A stretch of DNA of 64,000 nucleotides from a virus, in IMG/VR virus record IMGVR_UViG_3300028394_000070, positions 1 through 64,000 of that record; one strand, written 5' to 3'. The translations under genes were made by a program, and so were the position numbers. The notes under the pieces are model-generated. The model was not told the DNA's origin. It made no database searches and worked only from the letters and a program-made list of their open reading frames with translations. Positions 30,378 to 39,744 of this stretch are shown in pieces. Position 1 is the stretch's first letter. Every line of letters begins with the position of its first letter.

Positions 30378-31139
30378 TCAACGAGGACTAATGTAGTACA
30401 TATATTGTGAGCTTGAAACACTTCTGCCTAGTATATCATAGCCAGACTGCTTCTTCTCTGTATACGGAACCTCACAGAACACGATGTCTGATATGTTCGC
30501 CTTTCCATTAACATCAATCTCACGCACAGCGAAGTAGTTCATCCCTCCGTTATCGAATGGGATTGCTAGGTTGTACTCCGACTGCTTAGAGTTCGTCTCT
30601 TGGATCGGAGCCACCTCACGTATCGTCCTCCAATTGACCGCATCAGTTGATGTGATGACCTCAAACTTATGTGTACCAGAATTGCTGCACGTAATCCATC
30701 TGACTCTTACATCACCATCTGAGTAGTATGAGTAGATACCACACCAATCCACGGCTAATCCACCTGCCAAAACAGTGTAAGGACAGAAGTTGTCAATCAG
30801 TACGGCTTGGATGGTATAGCAGAGTGTTAGCGTGTCCGTACCTGCTGGTATCATCGTGCCGTCACCTATGTAAATACACTGAGCATTGTACTGCTTGACG
30901 CTAGTAACGAACGCAGGTTGTCCCGATGGAGATGAATAACTAAATGCGGACACCTGTGTCTGGTTGGTCTTAGCAACCTTAACGCAGATGGTCGTGTCAC
31001 GGATCTGACCTGAGATACATTGGTTGGAGAAGTACAGACCAAAGAAGCTAGGTAGTCCGTAATAGGCTTGAGCTATCCTGCTAGTGTTACACTGTGCGGA
31101 TGCTGTTATCGATAGTAATAAGAGTATGATTGTCTTCAT
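30378..31139 (-). CDS. Secreted cysteine-rich protein with a type IX secretion-like C-terminus
   Basis: A 253-aa protein with a signal peptide (MKTIILLLLSITASA, cleavage near residue 15-17) and about ten cysteines. Residues 145-230 (VRVRWITCSNSGTHKFEVIT, then Y-F-A-V-R-E-I-D-V-N-G-K) match the fibronectin-III-like domain that precedes the sorting domain in many Bacteroidota secreted proteins. The end, SGYDILGRSV...YYISPR, resembles the Y-x-x-L-G-R...G-x-Y core of type IX secretion C-terminal domains. A phage protein with this design would be exported by the infected cell. Function unknown. Confidence 0.65.
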   Translation of the reverse strand: MKTIILLLLSITASAQCNTSRIAQAYYGLPSFFGLYFSNQCISGQIRDTTICVKVAKTNQTQVSAFSYSSPSGQPAFVTSVKQYNAQCIYIGDGTMIPAGTDTLTLCYTIQAVLIDNFCPYTVLAGGLAVDWCGIYSYYSDGDVRVRWITCSNSGTHKFEVITSTDAVNWRTIREVAPIQETNSKQSEYNLAIPFDNGGMNYFAVREIDVNGKANISDIVFCEVPYTEKKQSGYDILGRSVSSSQYMYYISPR

Positions 31140-31203
31140 GACTAAGTATACGACCTAGTACATGAGAGGTTTTTTCTGATTTAATTTTAAACTTACAAGG
31201 GTG

Positions 31204-31683
31204 TTATTTTAGCTTCCGCTTAGGAACCTTGGTGATATTTAAGTCACCCTTTCTTTGCTTAGGTTTACTCTTCCATGAACCTTCAGCGAATCTATTTGCC
31301 TGTCTGTCGTTTCTGAATGTGATGTATTCATTCTTGTCGATGATATCTTTTTTTAAGTCCTTCATCTGACGAAGGTTTCCCGTAGAGTCTCTGACAATAT
31401 TAGGGTATGCAACAGGCTTGCCGTTGACTCTTCCAGATGACATCAGGTGAGTTCCTGTCGACTTCCAATCTTCAGTCTTAGGTGTCTTACTAGCCCTAGT
31501 GGTTCCAGGAATAACTTTACTATCTCTTCCCTCTCCTTGTACACGTATAACCTGAGGATCTTTGTCGTACATACGTTTAACAAAGTCCTTGTCTTTACTC
31601 TTCCGAAGAGTCTTTCTAGCGGATGCGAACCCAGTTCTCTTAGGTTCGTTGTCCTTTTTTACTACGGTTACTTTCTTTGCCAT
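31204..31683 (-). CDS. Basic internal or head-associated protein
   Basis: A 159-aa, lysine/arginine-rich protein beginning MAKKVTVVKK, as do the next two genes. The segment K-D-F-V-K-R-M-Y-D-K-D-P-x-V-I ... S-T-G-T-H-L-M-S and a late A-Y-P-N-I-V, then N-E-Y-I-x-F-x-N-D, match a domain of unknown function that recurs in phage virion-associated proteins. It may be packaged in the head or bind DNA. Confidence 0.55.
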   Translation of the reverse strand: MAKKVTVVKKDNEPKRTGFASARKTLRKSKDKDFVKRMYDKDPQVIRVQGEGRDSKVIPGTTRASKTPKTEDWKSTGTHLMSSGRVNGKPVAYPNIVRDSTGNLRQMKDLKKDIIDKNEYITFRNDRQANRFAEGSWKSKPKQRKGDLNITKVPKRKLK

Positions 31684-31694
31684 GATTTATATAT

Positions 31695-31961
31695 TTAGCA
31701 TGCCCATCGTTTCAGGGCTGCACCTTTTCTAGTTAGCTTACCACCCTTAGATGTGGGTCCTTTAACACCGCTCATCCTAGCGCAGAATGACTTCTTTCTA
31801 GCACCTCCACCAGGCTGTGGTGCTTGGAGGTTCGATCCGTTGGCCTTGTTGTACGCAGCACGACCTGCTGCTGTCATACCTGCACCCTGATCCGTTGGCA
31901 GGTAATTCTTTCCTTTTCCTTTTGTGGTCTTAGGGATCGACACAGATGTCTTCTTTGCCAT
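31695..31961 (-). CDS. Small basic protein (DUF6321-like)
   Basis: An 88-aa basic protein. G-A-G-M-T-x-A-G-R-x-x-Y-N-x-x-N-G-S-N-L-Q-A-P and K-K-S-F-C-A-R-M-S-G-V-K-G-P...A-L-K-R-W-x-C are the signature of DUF6321-type phage proteins, small basic proteins thought to bind nucleic acid or to be internal virion components. MAKK start as in its neighbours. Confidence 0.8.
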   Translation of the reverse strand: MAKKTSVSIPKTTKGKGKNYLPTDQGAGMTAAGRAAYNKANGSNLQAPQPGGGARKKSFCARMSGVKGPTSKGGKLTRKGAALKRWAC

Positions 31962-31962
31962 G

Positions 31963-32319
31963 TTATTTCTTTTTAGCTACTGGTTTTCTTGTAGGCTTAC
32001 CTAATTTCTTTGGTGTCTTAACACCTAGTCCATATCTTGGCTTCTCTTTATATTCTTCCATGGATGGGGCTTCAATACCCCCTGGCTTTGATGGACCTTT
32101 TTCCATACCTTTTTGAAATCTATATTTACTAGATACCCCTCCTCCAAATCCTGCCCCACCTAGAACTCTTAATCCAGCTTTTCCTGCTAATAACAATTGA
32201 CCTGTTGGGTCAAAGTCAGCCCTACCTGATGCCTTAGGCATTCTATCCATCCTTTTGGATTCCTTTTGGAATGAAGGACTTTTCATGTTTACTTTCTTAG
32301 TTGCGATTTTCTTTGCCAT
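31963..32319 (-). CDS. Basic glycine-rich protein with an MAKK start
   Basis: From the ATG at 32317-32319 the protein has 118 residues: a lysine-rich N-terminus, a glycine-rich hydrophobic middle (residues 43-63, LLLAGKAGLRVLGGAGFGGG) and a proline/lysine-rich end (KKLGKPTRKPVAKKK). No family is recognised. It belongs to a run of three small basic MAKK genes which may encode internal or packaged proteins. Confidence 0.6.
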   Translation of the reverse strand: MAKKIATKKVNMKSPSFQKESKRMDRMPKASGRADFDPTGQLLLAGKAGLRVLGGAGFGGGVSSKYRFQKGMEKGPSKPGGIEAPSMEEYKEKPRYGLGVKTPKKLGKPTRKPVAKKK

Positions 32320-32330
32320 GTTATATCTTT

Positions 32331-32477
32331 TTAGCTCCACATATGCCTGAATGCGTAGTCTGTTTCTATTTTGTTCTTGAACTGTTCTAGGCTAAGGTTC
32401 ATCTCGTCTAGCATCACGAACGGCTCCGTATGATGTCTAGATAGATATATTGCATATAGCTTATTTATACGTTTCAT
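32331..32477 (-). CDS. 48-aa peptide coupled to the lysozyme gene
   Basis: An ATG at 32475-32477 overlaps the lysozyme stop (ATGA) and gives 48 codons (MKRINKLYAIYLSRHHTEPF, then a helix). The tight overlap supports it as a real gene. No family is recognised. Confidence 0.6.
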   Translation of the reverse strand: MKRINKLYAIYLSRHHTEPFVMLDEMNLSLEQFKNKIETDYAFRHMWS

Positions 32478-32932
32478 GTGAAATATAGCTCAGATTCTTC
32501 TTTTCTACGTCTTACTAGTCCCTTCAGCACCTTTCCTCCACCCTTGTTCCATTTAGCAAACTCATTGGCTATGGTCGGATCGTTTGGGTTGATGTTCACC
32601 TTCTTTAGTAGCGTGGATGACTTCAATGCATTCGGCCCTACATTGTAGCAGAACGAAACTAGAGCATCAAACTGGTTCTGGTTTATATCATCACGGCAGT
32701 ATGCGTCAACATTACGCTCGAATGCCTTCATGTCGAAGATAAGATACTCCAATGCCTTAGCTTCTGTGATAGGAGCATCGTTCATTGATACCTTATTACC
32801 GTTAGGATATCTCGTTGTTCCGAAACCTATAGTGCATACATTAGCAGGACACATGTACGGCTTGGATGAGAACCCTTCGAATGACTTTACTAGGTCTATT
32901 CCATTCTTGCTAGTGGTGATTATCTTGGTCAT
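32474..32932 (-). CDS. Lysozyme / endolysin (GH24)
   Basis: A 152-aa muramidase. E19 in KSFEGF and T34 in CTIGFGTT sit at the spacing of T4/P22-type lysozymes; the middle catalytic residue is C28 (PYMCPANV) as in the P21/lambda-type group that has Cys in place of the Asp of T4. N-Q-N-Q-F-D-A-L-V-S-F-C-Y-N-V-G and G-L-x-x-R-R complete the family signature. There is no signal anchor, so release would depend on a holin. It cleaves peptidoglycan at the end of infection. Confidence 0.93.
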   Translation of the reverse strand: MTKIITTSKNGIDLVKSFEGFSSKPYMCPANVCTIGFGTTRYPNGNKVSMNDAPITEAKALEYLIFDMKAFERNVDAYCRDDINQNQFDALVSFCYNVGPNALKSSTLLKKVNINPNDPTIANEFAKWNKGGGKVLKGLVRRRKEESELYFT

Positions 32933-33129
32933 AGTTCTGTGACTATTGGATTGTAATCAATCAAAGATAGTTCTTTCACCCAATCAATAGAGCATTGGGT
33001 TACTTCTTCTACTGAGATTATCCAGTTACCATTGGCATCTTGGATCGGGTTGAAGTAGCTATCAGGCATAAACTCTGTCCCTGCAATAGACTGAGCTTGC
33101 TCTTCCGTGAGTAAGTGTACTTGTATCAT
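32929..33129 (-). CDS. Small acidic protein between fibre and lysozyme genes
   Basis: A 66-aa protein overlapping both neighbours by four bases. N-P-I-Q-D-A-N-G-N-W-I-I-S is a pattern seen in short proteins downstream of phage tail fibres, e.g. fibre assembly or accessory proteins. Function unknown. Confidence 0.6.
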   Translation of the reverse strand: MIQVHLLTEEQAQSIAGTEFMPDSYFNPIQDANGNWIISVEEVTQCSIDWVKELSLIDYNPIVTEL

Positions 33130-36100
33130 ACTTGTCGGTTTAAAGTTATTTGAAAATACTGAATTATGGTATATAGGTTACTTTGTTCCTCATCTGTTAA
33201 TCCATCACCAATTGTGGCAAATGCACACTGCCTATCGCTCCAATTACCAGGCTGTCCGTTATTTGCAGCTAACCAAATAGTCAATGGTGATAATGCAGGA
33301 GATGCTGATGCGTCTATACTTGTCAAAACTAATTGAGCATTTTTAAACATTGTGGTTTGAGTTGGAGAAATTCTATTCCCAACATAATAACCTCTTGTAT
33401 CTGCTATTGTTGTTGTTGTTGTAATGGTTCTTTGATTAATTAATGGAGATGTTATACCCAATCTTAATAAAGTTAATCCAAAATAATATGGTGGACTAAT
33501 GGATAAATAATTCGCTCCAATCTCATATTGAAATTTAGTACCAGCAACAGGACTTGTTGTATTGCTTCTTGAATAGTAACTATTATGCGTACTATCTTGA
33601 GTTAATGAATTAACTGGTAAAAATGTATCAGCATATGCGTTAGTACCATTAGGTAACGCTCCCGTTGCTGAATGAGTCCATCCACCTGAAAATAATAAAC
33701 GATATGCAGCATTAGTGTCAGCAGGGTTCTTTAAGTTGAACTTATGCGCCAATGCTGTACCACCAACCATAGGATATATGGCTTTCATCTTTGGCCACAA
33801 CTGTGCAATTTTTAGATTAGTAACAAGAGTATTTATTGCACTAACTTGTGTTAGATCAGTTATCCCTGCTGCAATAATAAATAAATTTGCATCAGGATCC
33901 AATGTAACAGGAAATCCTAGATACCTTCCTAGTTCCATTTGAAATCCTTGAACAATATTATATAATGCAAGAGCCTCTTCATCATTCATTCCTGTGCCTC
34001 CTAGTGTAGTGAATGCTACTTGCCTATTTGACCATCTAGAAAATAATGCTGTTTGTTCCCTAAAAGCTCCAATTGCCATTGGATTTGTAGATATACCAGC
34101 TGCTGCATTTGTTGCATTTACTAGTATAGTATTATTTTTATATGTCTTAATAGCATTGCTTGCAGTACGAGCTGTTATATAATAGCCTGTTGAATTAAGA
34201 TTAGGAACATTTGCATCACTAGCTTGATTTATACCTGAATATATTTCATTCAAGTATCTAATCATAATAATTGAATAAGGAGACCCATTTGTAGCACCTC
34301 CTACATCCACAAATAATCCATTTGAATCTGTGCGAGAATAAAATGAAAGATGACCAGTATTAAGCACTGGATATAGATAAAATGTATTAGCGTAGGTATT
34401 AGATGCGTTTGGCAATGCGCCATTGGTTGAATGTACCCAACCTCCTGAAAAGAATAATCTATACGCTACATCTAAATCTCTTGGGTCTTTTAAATTAAAC
34501 TTATGTGTAGTAGCTGTTCCACCAACAAATGGATATATAGCATCCATCCTAGTCCATAATCCGTTTCCTTTAAGGTTTAATACTAGATTGTTTATTGCTG
34601 TTGTTTGAACTTGATCTATTATGACTGCTGCATTAATAAATGCCTGTGCGTTAGAATCAGTTACTGTCTGTGTTCCTATAGATCTTCCTAGTGCTACTTG
34701 GAATGCTTGTACTATAGTATAATAATTTCCAGCTTCTGCGTCTGTTAGTCCTGTACCAATAGATGCAAAGGCACATTGTTTTGACGAAAAATTAGCAGCA
34801 ACTCCACTATTATTATTCGCTCCAATATAAATATTATTATTTGGTCTTCCGTTTGTTGCAGTTGTTCCAGTAGCTACTTTTACTCCGCTTTTCCAACCAT
34901 TGACAACATTTACAGCAGTTCTATTAGCGATATAAAACCCTCTTGAATCTGTATCAGTAAATGTTGCATATGGTGTAGTTTGATTTATTACAAAGAATGT
35001 TGTACTTGTCGTTCTTATTTGTAATACATTTTGATTTGGCAAAATTTGATTACCAATTTCAACCTGACCTGCTGTTGTATCTGTTCTTGAATAATAACTT
35101 ATATGGTGGTCATTCTGAATTCCAGATATTGAACTATTGAAAAATGTATTTGCATAAGCATTAGTTCCATTGGGCAATGCTCCATTTACTGAATGAGTCC
35201 ATGTATTAACAAATAGAAGCCTAAATGCTGCATCTGTATCTAATGGATTTTTTAAATTAAACTTATGAGCAAGTGCAGTACCTCCAACCATAGGATAGAT
35301 TGCATTGAACTTAGTCCATAGTCCATTTGATTTAAGACTTGTAACGAGAGTATTGACAGCATTAGCTTGAGTAATGTTAGTGATATTAGCAGCATTTATA
35401 AATGCTTGAGCATCTGTATCAGTTACATAAGAAGAACCTATTTGTCTACCTAATGCTACTTGATATTGTTGAACAAGTGATGCTAGACTACTAGATTCTG
35501 TATCATTTAATCCTTGACCAATATAAGCAAATCTGAATTCTGAATTAATCCAGCCGACACTATATGGAACACCATTTAAGTTTAAATTGCCTAAAAATAT
35601 AGAAAGATTAGGCAAAACACCACCCGAATTTATAGTTTGAATAGGTACACCATTTTTATAATATTTAGTAATTGTTGCAGCAGTCCTATGAACATCAAAA
35701 TTTCCAGCTCCTCCAGTTATTGTCGTAACAACATTTGCGGCATTTAACCTTGAACTCATTGATGTAGGAGTTACAACATTGGTTGAAGCTGAAGTCAAAA
35801 AGTTTACTAAGCATCCCATTTGTACTGGGTCAGTTCCTGCAACTGTTCTCTCTGTTATATACATCCCCATTCCATTGTTATTTACAGACTGAACAAGGCT
35901 AGGGCTTAAAAATGTATTTGCATATCCATTAGTTCCATTAGGCTGCGCTCCTGTTTGGCTATGTGTCCAACCTCCAACAAAACTTAATCTGAAAGCAGCA
36001 TCTGTATTAAGAGGGTTTTTTAAGTTATACTTATGTGTAGTTGCAGTTGCTCCTACAAATGGGTAGATGGCACTACATTTTGCCCATGTTCCATTAGCCT

Positions 36101-36233
36101 TCATTCCTGCCACTAATGCACATAGTGCAGAAGCAATAGTTTGGTCTGTGATGCCTGTTACTTTTAAAAATAAAAGCACATCATAATCTGTGCATGGATA
36201 CTTATACCAATATGGAGCAATTAAAAAACTCAT
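33126..36233 (-). CDS. Tail fibre / adhesin with four internal repeats
   Basis: A 1035-aa protein made of four units of about 258 residues, starting at residues 1, 269, 524 and 779. Each unit has A-x-x-x-I-T-x-x-x-x-x-x-A-x-x-x-L-V, then Y-P-x-V-G-G-T-A, H-K-F-N-L-K-x-P, W-T-H-S, N-G-T-N-A-Y-A-x-T-F and an end F-Q-x-x-L-G-R-x-x-G/V. The fold is probably lectin-like (jelly roll). Such repeats present several copies of a binding surface, so a receptor-binding or decoration role is likely. It is one of eight fibre-type genes in a row. Confidence 0.7.
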   Translation of the reverse strand: MSFLIAPYWYKYPCTDYDVLLFLKVTGITDQTIASALCALVAGMKANGTWAKCSAIYPFVGATATTHKYNLKNPLNTDAAFRLSFVGGWTHSQTGAQPNGTNGYANTFLSPSLVQSVNNNGMGMYITERTVAGTDPVQMGCLVNFLTSASTNVVTPTSMSSRLNAANVVTTITGGAGNFDVHRTAATITKYYKNGVPIQTINSGGVLPNLSIFLGNLNLNGVPYSVGWINSEFRFAYIGQGLNDTESSSLASLVQQYQVALGRQIGSSYVTDTDAQAFINAANITNITQANAVNTLVTSLKSNGLWTKFNAIYPMVGGTALAHKFNLKNPLDTDAAFRLLFVNTWTHSVNGALPNGTNAYANTFFNSSISGIQNDHHISYYSRTDTTAGQVEIGNQILPNQNVLQIRTTSTTFFVINQTTPYATFTDTDSRGFYIANRTAVNVVNGWKSGVKVATGTTATNGRPNNNIYIGANNNSGVAANFSSKQCAFASIGTGLTDAEAGNYYTIVQAFQVALGRSIGTQTVTDSNAQAFINAAVIIDQVQTTAINNLVLNLKGNGLWTRMDAIYPFVGGTATTHKFNLKDPRDLDVAYRLFFSGGWVHSTNGALPNASNTYANTFYLYPVLNTGHLSFYSRTDSNGLFVDVGGATNGSPYSIIMIRYLNEIYSGINQASDANVPNLNSTGYYITARTASNAIKTYKNNTILVNATNAAAGISTNPMAIGAFREQTALFSRWSNRQVAFTTLGGTGMNDEEALALYNIVQGFQMELGRYLGFPVTLDPDANLFIIAAGITDLTQVSAINTLVTNLKIAQLWPKMKAIYPMVGGTALAHKFNLKNPADTNAAYRLLFSGGWTHSATGALPNGTNAYADTFLPVNSLTQDSTHNSYYSRSNTTSPVAGTKFQYEIGANYLSISPPYYFGLTLLRLGITSPLINQRTITTTTTIADTRGYYVGNRISPTQTTMFKNAQLVLTSIDASASPALSPLTIWLAANNGQPGNWSDRQCAFATIGDGLTDEEQSNLYTIIQYFQITLNRQV

Positions 36234-38296
36234 ACAGTTGTACCTATTAAATATATTTTTAAACCTCTTGCAGTACCATCACCAACTTGATCCACATCAA
36301 CAGTCATCTCTGCATCATCAGCAAGATTAACATCACTAATGATTGGTAGACTAGCAGCCGTTGTACTTGTTTTTTCATTGTTGTCAATAGTAATCTTAGT
36401 GCTTAATATTGATACTCCATTTTCATTTATATCAACAGTAAATATTGACCCAGCTCCTTGTGCAGTTCCTAGAGATGCTCTAACAGATGTAAGTGTAACC
36501 CCCCTAGGCATTCTAAATGTTACTTTAGATGTTCCTGTTGTTAATGGAGTAGTTTCATCAGATGCAGCTACGACTAATTGAAATAAATTTGTAGGGTCTG
36601 CTTTCCATCCTCTAACTCCAGATGCATCAGTACCATATACTTTGCTATTTCCAGGAGTTATTAAATCATTATCAAGTTCAACATTGTTAGATAAAATCTT
36701 TACTGACTTTGTAGTTCCAAGAGCATCCTGCTTACCATTAAATGTATTGTAATTGGTATTACTAATTAATCCTGCTGTTACACCTGATGTACTAGCTAAT
36801 GGAATGTTGAATGTATGGGTATTACTACTAGACACAATAGCGAAGGCGGTTCCACTTGTTCCTGTTGCTAGTGTCTGCGTTGCTCCTGTCTGTATGTTAC
36901 CTGATGTACCCAATCCTGTGATACCGCTAGCACTAGGAATAGCTGTAGTACTTAACTTTCCATTAGCATCAGCAGTAACCATTCTTGAACCAGTCCCTGC
37001 TAAACTTGTAAGAGTTACATCTATAGTATTTGTAGTAACTTCGATTGCTCTACCAACAGATGCTCCTGTTGAAGGATTATAACTAGATATTACATAGTTA
37101 TTAGCTGCATCTACCCCTGCTGCAAATGTAGTTATATTGTTTTTTTGAAAAAATAATAGATTTACAGTACCTCCTGGAGGAACTTTTAAAAATAAACGAG
37201 AATCTGTACTAGATGTAATTGTAACATCACCTGAGCCATTATCAGATATACTACTATCGGTTAATACACCACTTGTTGCGCTCCATTTAGAAATAGTATT
37301 AGTAGTACCTGTTCCTGCGCTAGCTCCTGTAGTTGTAAACACATTACCACTAGCATCAACACCTAATACTTTAACTACTGCTCCATCAAATGTGGCTCCT
37401 GTATAATTATTCAGTTTAAGTTGTCCTGTTCCATTAAGTGTAAATAATTCACTTTCTACTGCACCATCAACACCTGATATCGCAAGTTGTGATAATCCTG
37501 TTGAAGGAAACCTTGACTTAATTCTATTTGATATAGCGTTTACTCCACCGTCATCTGTTTCAAATGACATACTAGCACCTGGACTTGCTCCAATCCTGAT
37601 AAGTCTTATAACATCAAGAGCATCTTTTCCTGTTGTATTAAAACATCTAAAAAGCCCTGCTGTTATATAATTCCCTGTTGCTACTAAAGGATAATTAGCA
37701 TCTGCTTCAGCTTGGACACCTACACTATTTTCTGAATAACCTCTAATACCATAGTTATCAACTGAATTTCCAAATACAGCTACACCACTTTCAGTGTCTG
37801 ATCTTATCCCACATGTTGATGGATCTTCGAAAGATGTAACAATTGGATTACTTACATAAAATAAAGCACCACCATTATATTCACCAATTACGGATAAATT
37901 ATAAGAGTTAGCATTATCAATAATAGTATTTTCAATTAAGTCACCTCCTAATTGAAAGTTATTAGGGTCGCCAGGTTGAGGTGATAGTCCATTATTTACG
38001 GTGTATGTTCCTCCTGTTCCACCCGTAGAAGTGATAGTGATATTCCCTACATTGTCATCACTCAGCGTGATGCCTGGACCAGCTACTAGGTTTAAAAGGT
38101 TCTGGTTGCCATTATCAACCCCGTCGGTCTTTAGTAAAATAAGCGAACCGCCCCCAGAGAAGACCTCTGAAAGAGCGGTAAGCAGTTGTTGATACGTCAG
38201 GTCAAGAACAGCGTCCTTGTTCTGCGTTGGCCTGATTACCTGGAATATATCCGTGGGTATCAGGGGGAGGACGATTCTCTTCCTGACTAGTGACAT
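36230..38296 (-). CDS. Tail fibre protein with beta-repeat shaft
   Basis: A 688-aa protein rich in G, S, T, N and V. The start (residues 1-75) is likely the baseplate-attachment part. The rest has shaft-like repeats, S-G-x-V-x-A-x-x-G-x-L and T-x-A-I-P-S-A-S-G-I-T-G-L (about residues 445-460), as in trimeric beta-solenoid fibres. There is no chaperone (peptidase S74) domain at the C-terminus. The start overlaps the next gene by four bases on the downstream side. Confidence 0.7.
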   Translation of the reverse strand: MSLVRKRIVLPLIPTDIFQVIRPTQNKDAVLDLTYQQLLTALSEVFSGGGSLILLKTDGVDNGNQNLLNLVAGPGITLSDDNVGNITITSTGGTGGTYTVNNGLSPQPGDPNNFQLGGDLIENTIIDNANSYNLSVIGEYNGGALFYVSNPIVTSFEDPSTCGIRSDTESGVAVFGNSVDNYGIRGYSENSVGVQAEADANYPLVATGNYITAGLFRCFNTTGKDALDVIRLIRIGASPGASMSFETDDGGVNAISNRIKSRFPSTGLSQLAISGVDGAVESELFTLNGTGQLKLNNYTGATFDGAVVKVLGVDASGNVFTTTGASAGTGTTNTISKWSATSGVLTDSSISDNGSGDVTITSSTDSRLFLKVPPGGTVNLLFFQKNNITTFAAGVDAANNYVISSYNPSTGASVGRAIEVTTNTIDVTLTSLAGTGSRMVTADANGKLSTTAIPSASGITGLGTSGNIQTGATQTLATGTSGTAFAIVSSSNTHTFNIPLASTSGVTAGLISNTNYNTFNGKQDALGTTKSVKILSNNVELDNDLITPGNSKVYGTDASGVRGWKADPTNLFQLVVAASDETTPLTTGTSKVTFRMPRGVTLTSVRASLGTAQGAGSIFTVDINENGVSILSTKITIDNNEKTSTTAASLPIISDVNLADDAEMTVDVDQVGDGTARGLKIYLIGTTV

Positions 38297-38304
38297 AATT
38301 TATC

Positions 38305-39744
38305 TTATCCTATTCGTGTCCATGTTTGTGTAGCCCCGTTGGTGCATACTGCAACTATTCCTGTAAATGCTGGGATATTACATGTGAAATACTCAGTCAA
38401 AAGACTAGGACTTTTAAATCTAAATGTCCCTATGGTTAGATTACTGTATATGTGTATCTTTTTCCCTGTGTATGCAAAAAGAGGTGCTTTGCTAACATAT
38501 GAAGTAATACTAGCACTAGCTGACTTCAATTCTAAACTAGATACATTATAGTTAATTTGATCAGATCCATTATTAACGATTGCTGCTAGTAATTGAAATC
38601 CATTATCCTCAGTAACCTGATCCCATATAGCAGCTCCTACAGTATTACTACGGCATATATATGTCCTCTGTAACGTACCTGTGTTGCGTGCAACCGAACC
38701 AAGAGAATACCCTTGGCTTGAATCATTACTTGCAGTAGGAGTTACATCTCCGCTCATTGATAACACCTTCGCTCCATTCAATGTAATCTCAGCAGTACTG
38801 CCATTTAATACTACAGGAACTTCTGAGAACATAGAACCTTTAAAATCGAATCCACCTATTGTAGACCCTGGGCCTGTTATGGTAGTTCCATCTGTTTTAA
38901 TTGCTAATTTAGATACATAGGCTATATTAGCTACTCCAGCAGCTCCTGTAAGAGCGAAGTTGTTCGTAAATGTAATCTCCTGAGCTGCTGTCACTGTTGT
39001 ACCTCCTCTAGTAACATCAACACCTGCCAATGGATTGATTGTGATATTAGTCCCTCCTATCCCATCATCTGCAACTACGGCCCCAGTGCCTAGGAATGTT
39101 AGATTATTCGTACCTGTTGTCACTGTCCCACCTGAATCACTAACATCAACACCAGAAGATGAACCAGCGGTTGTGTTGTTCACACCCACAATCTCCCATG
39201 CCGTTCCGCTATATGAGAATGTATATTGTTGTGCAGCAGGGATTGTTAAGGAACTCGCACCTACCACATTAACCCCTGCTGAATCTTTAACTGTAAATTG
39301 ACTAATAGCATCTTTAAAATACACTAATACAGTCTTACCAATAAATGGATTAGGTGGTAGTTTTATTCCACATAAAACATTAGCAAGATTAGTATTTGTA
39401 GTTTTTATAACAGATACATTTGCATCTGTAGATACAATATCAAATGATGCCTTATAATTTATTGTTGAGAATTTAGCATCTGTCGGAATTAGTATCCAAC
39501 TTGCATTCCCTGATAATGCTGTTTCGCAGATATAAAACCTTTCAGTAATAGTATCATAACCAACAGACCCTGGACGATAACCAAATGTCTCGTCGGTAGT
39601 ATTACTAGGAGGAACACCACCAACATACAAAGGTCCGTATGCTGCTGCTAATATATCAGTTAGCAACTTATTCATCTTGGTCGCAGGATAGTCTGCTGCT
39701 GGCTGTATCTCGTTTATTAACGCTAAAATGTCGCTCTGTTTCAT
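38305..39744 (-). CDS. Tail fibre protein
   Basis: A 479-aa protein: helical start (residues 1-35, MKQSDILALINEIQP) followed by G/T/S-rich repeated strands such as G-x-x-V-x-D-x-G-I/G-G-T-N-I-T-I (about residues 230-250). Similar in design to the neighbouring fibres. The ATG shares a base with the upstream stop (TAATG). Confidence 0.65.
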   Translation of the reverse strand: MKQSDILALINEIQPAADYPATKMNKLLTDILAAAYGPLYVGGVPPSNTTDETFGYRPGSVGYDTITERFYICETALSGNASWILIPTDAKFSTINYKASFDIVSTDANVSVIKTTNTNLANVLCGIKLPPNPFIGKTVLVYFKDAISQFTVKDSAGVNVVGASSLTIPAAQQYTFSYSGTAWEIVGVNNTTAGSSSGVDVSDSGGTVTTGTNNLTFLGTGAVVADDGIGGTNITINPLAGVDVTRGGTTVTAAQEITFTNNFALTGAAGVANIAYVSKLAIKTDGTTITGPGSTIGGFDFKGSMFSEVPVVLNGSTAEITLNGAKVLSMSGDVTPTASNDSSQGYSLGSVARNTGTLQRTYICRSNTVGAAIWDQVTEDNGFQLLAAIVNNGSDQINYNVSSLELKSASASITSYVSKAPLFAYTGKKIHIYSNLTIGTFRFKSPSLLTEYFTCNIPAFTGIVAVCTNGATQTWTRIG

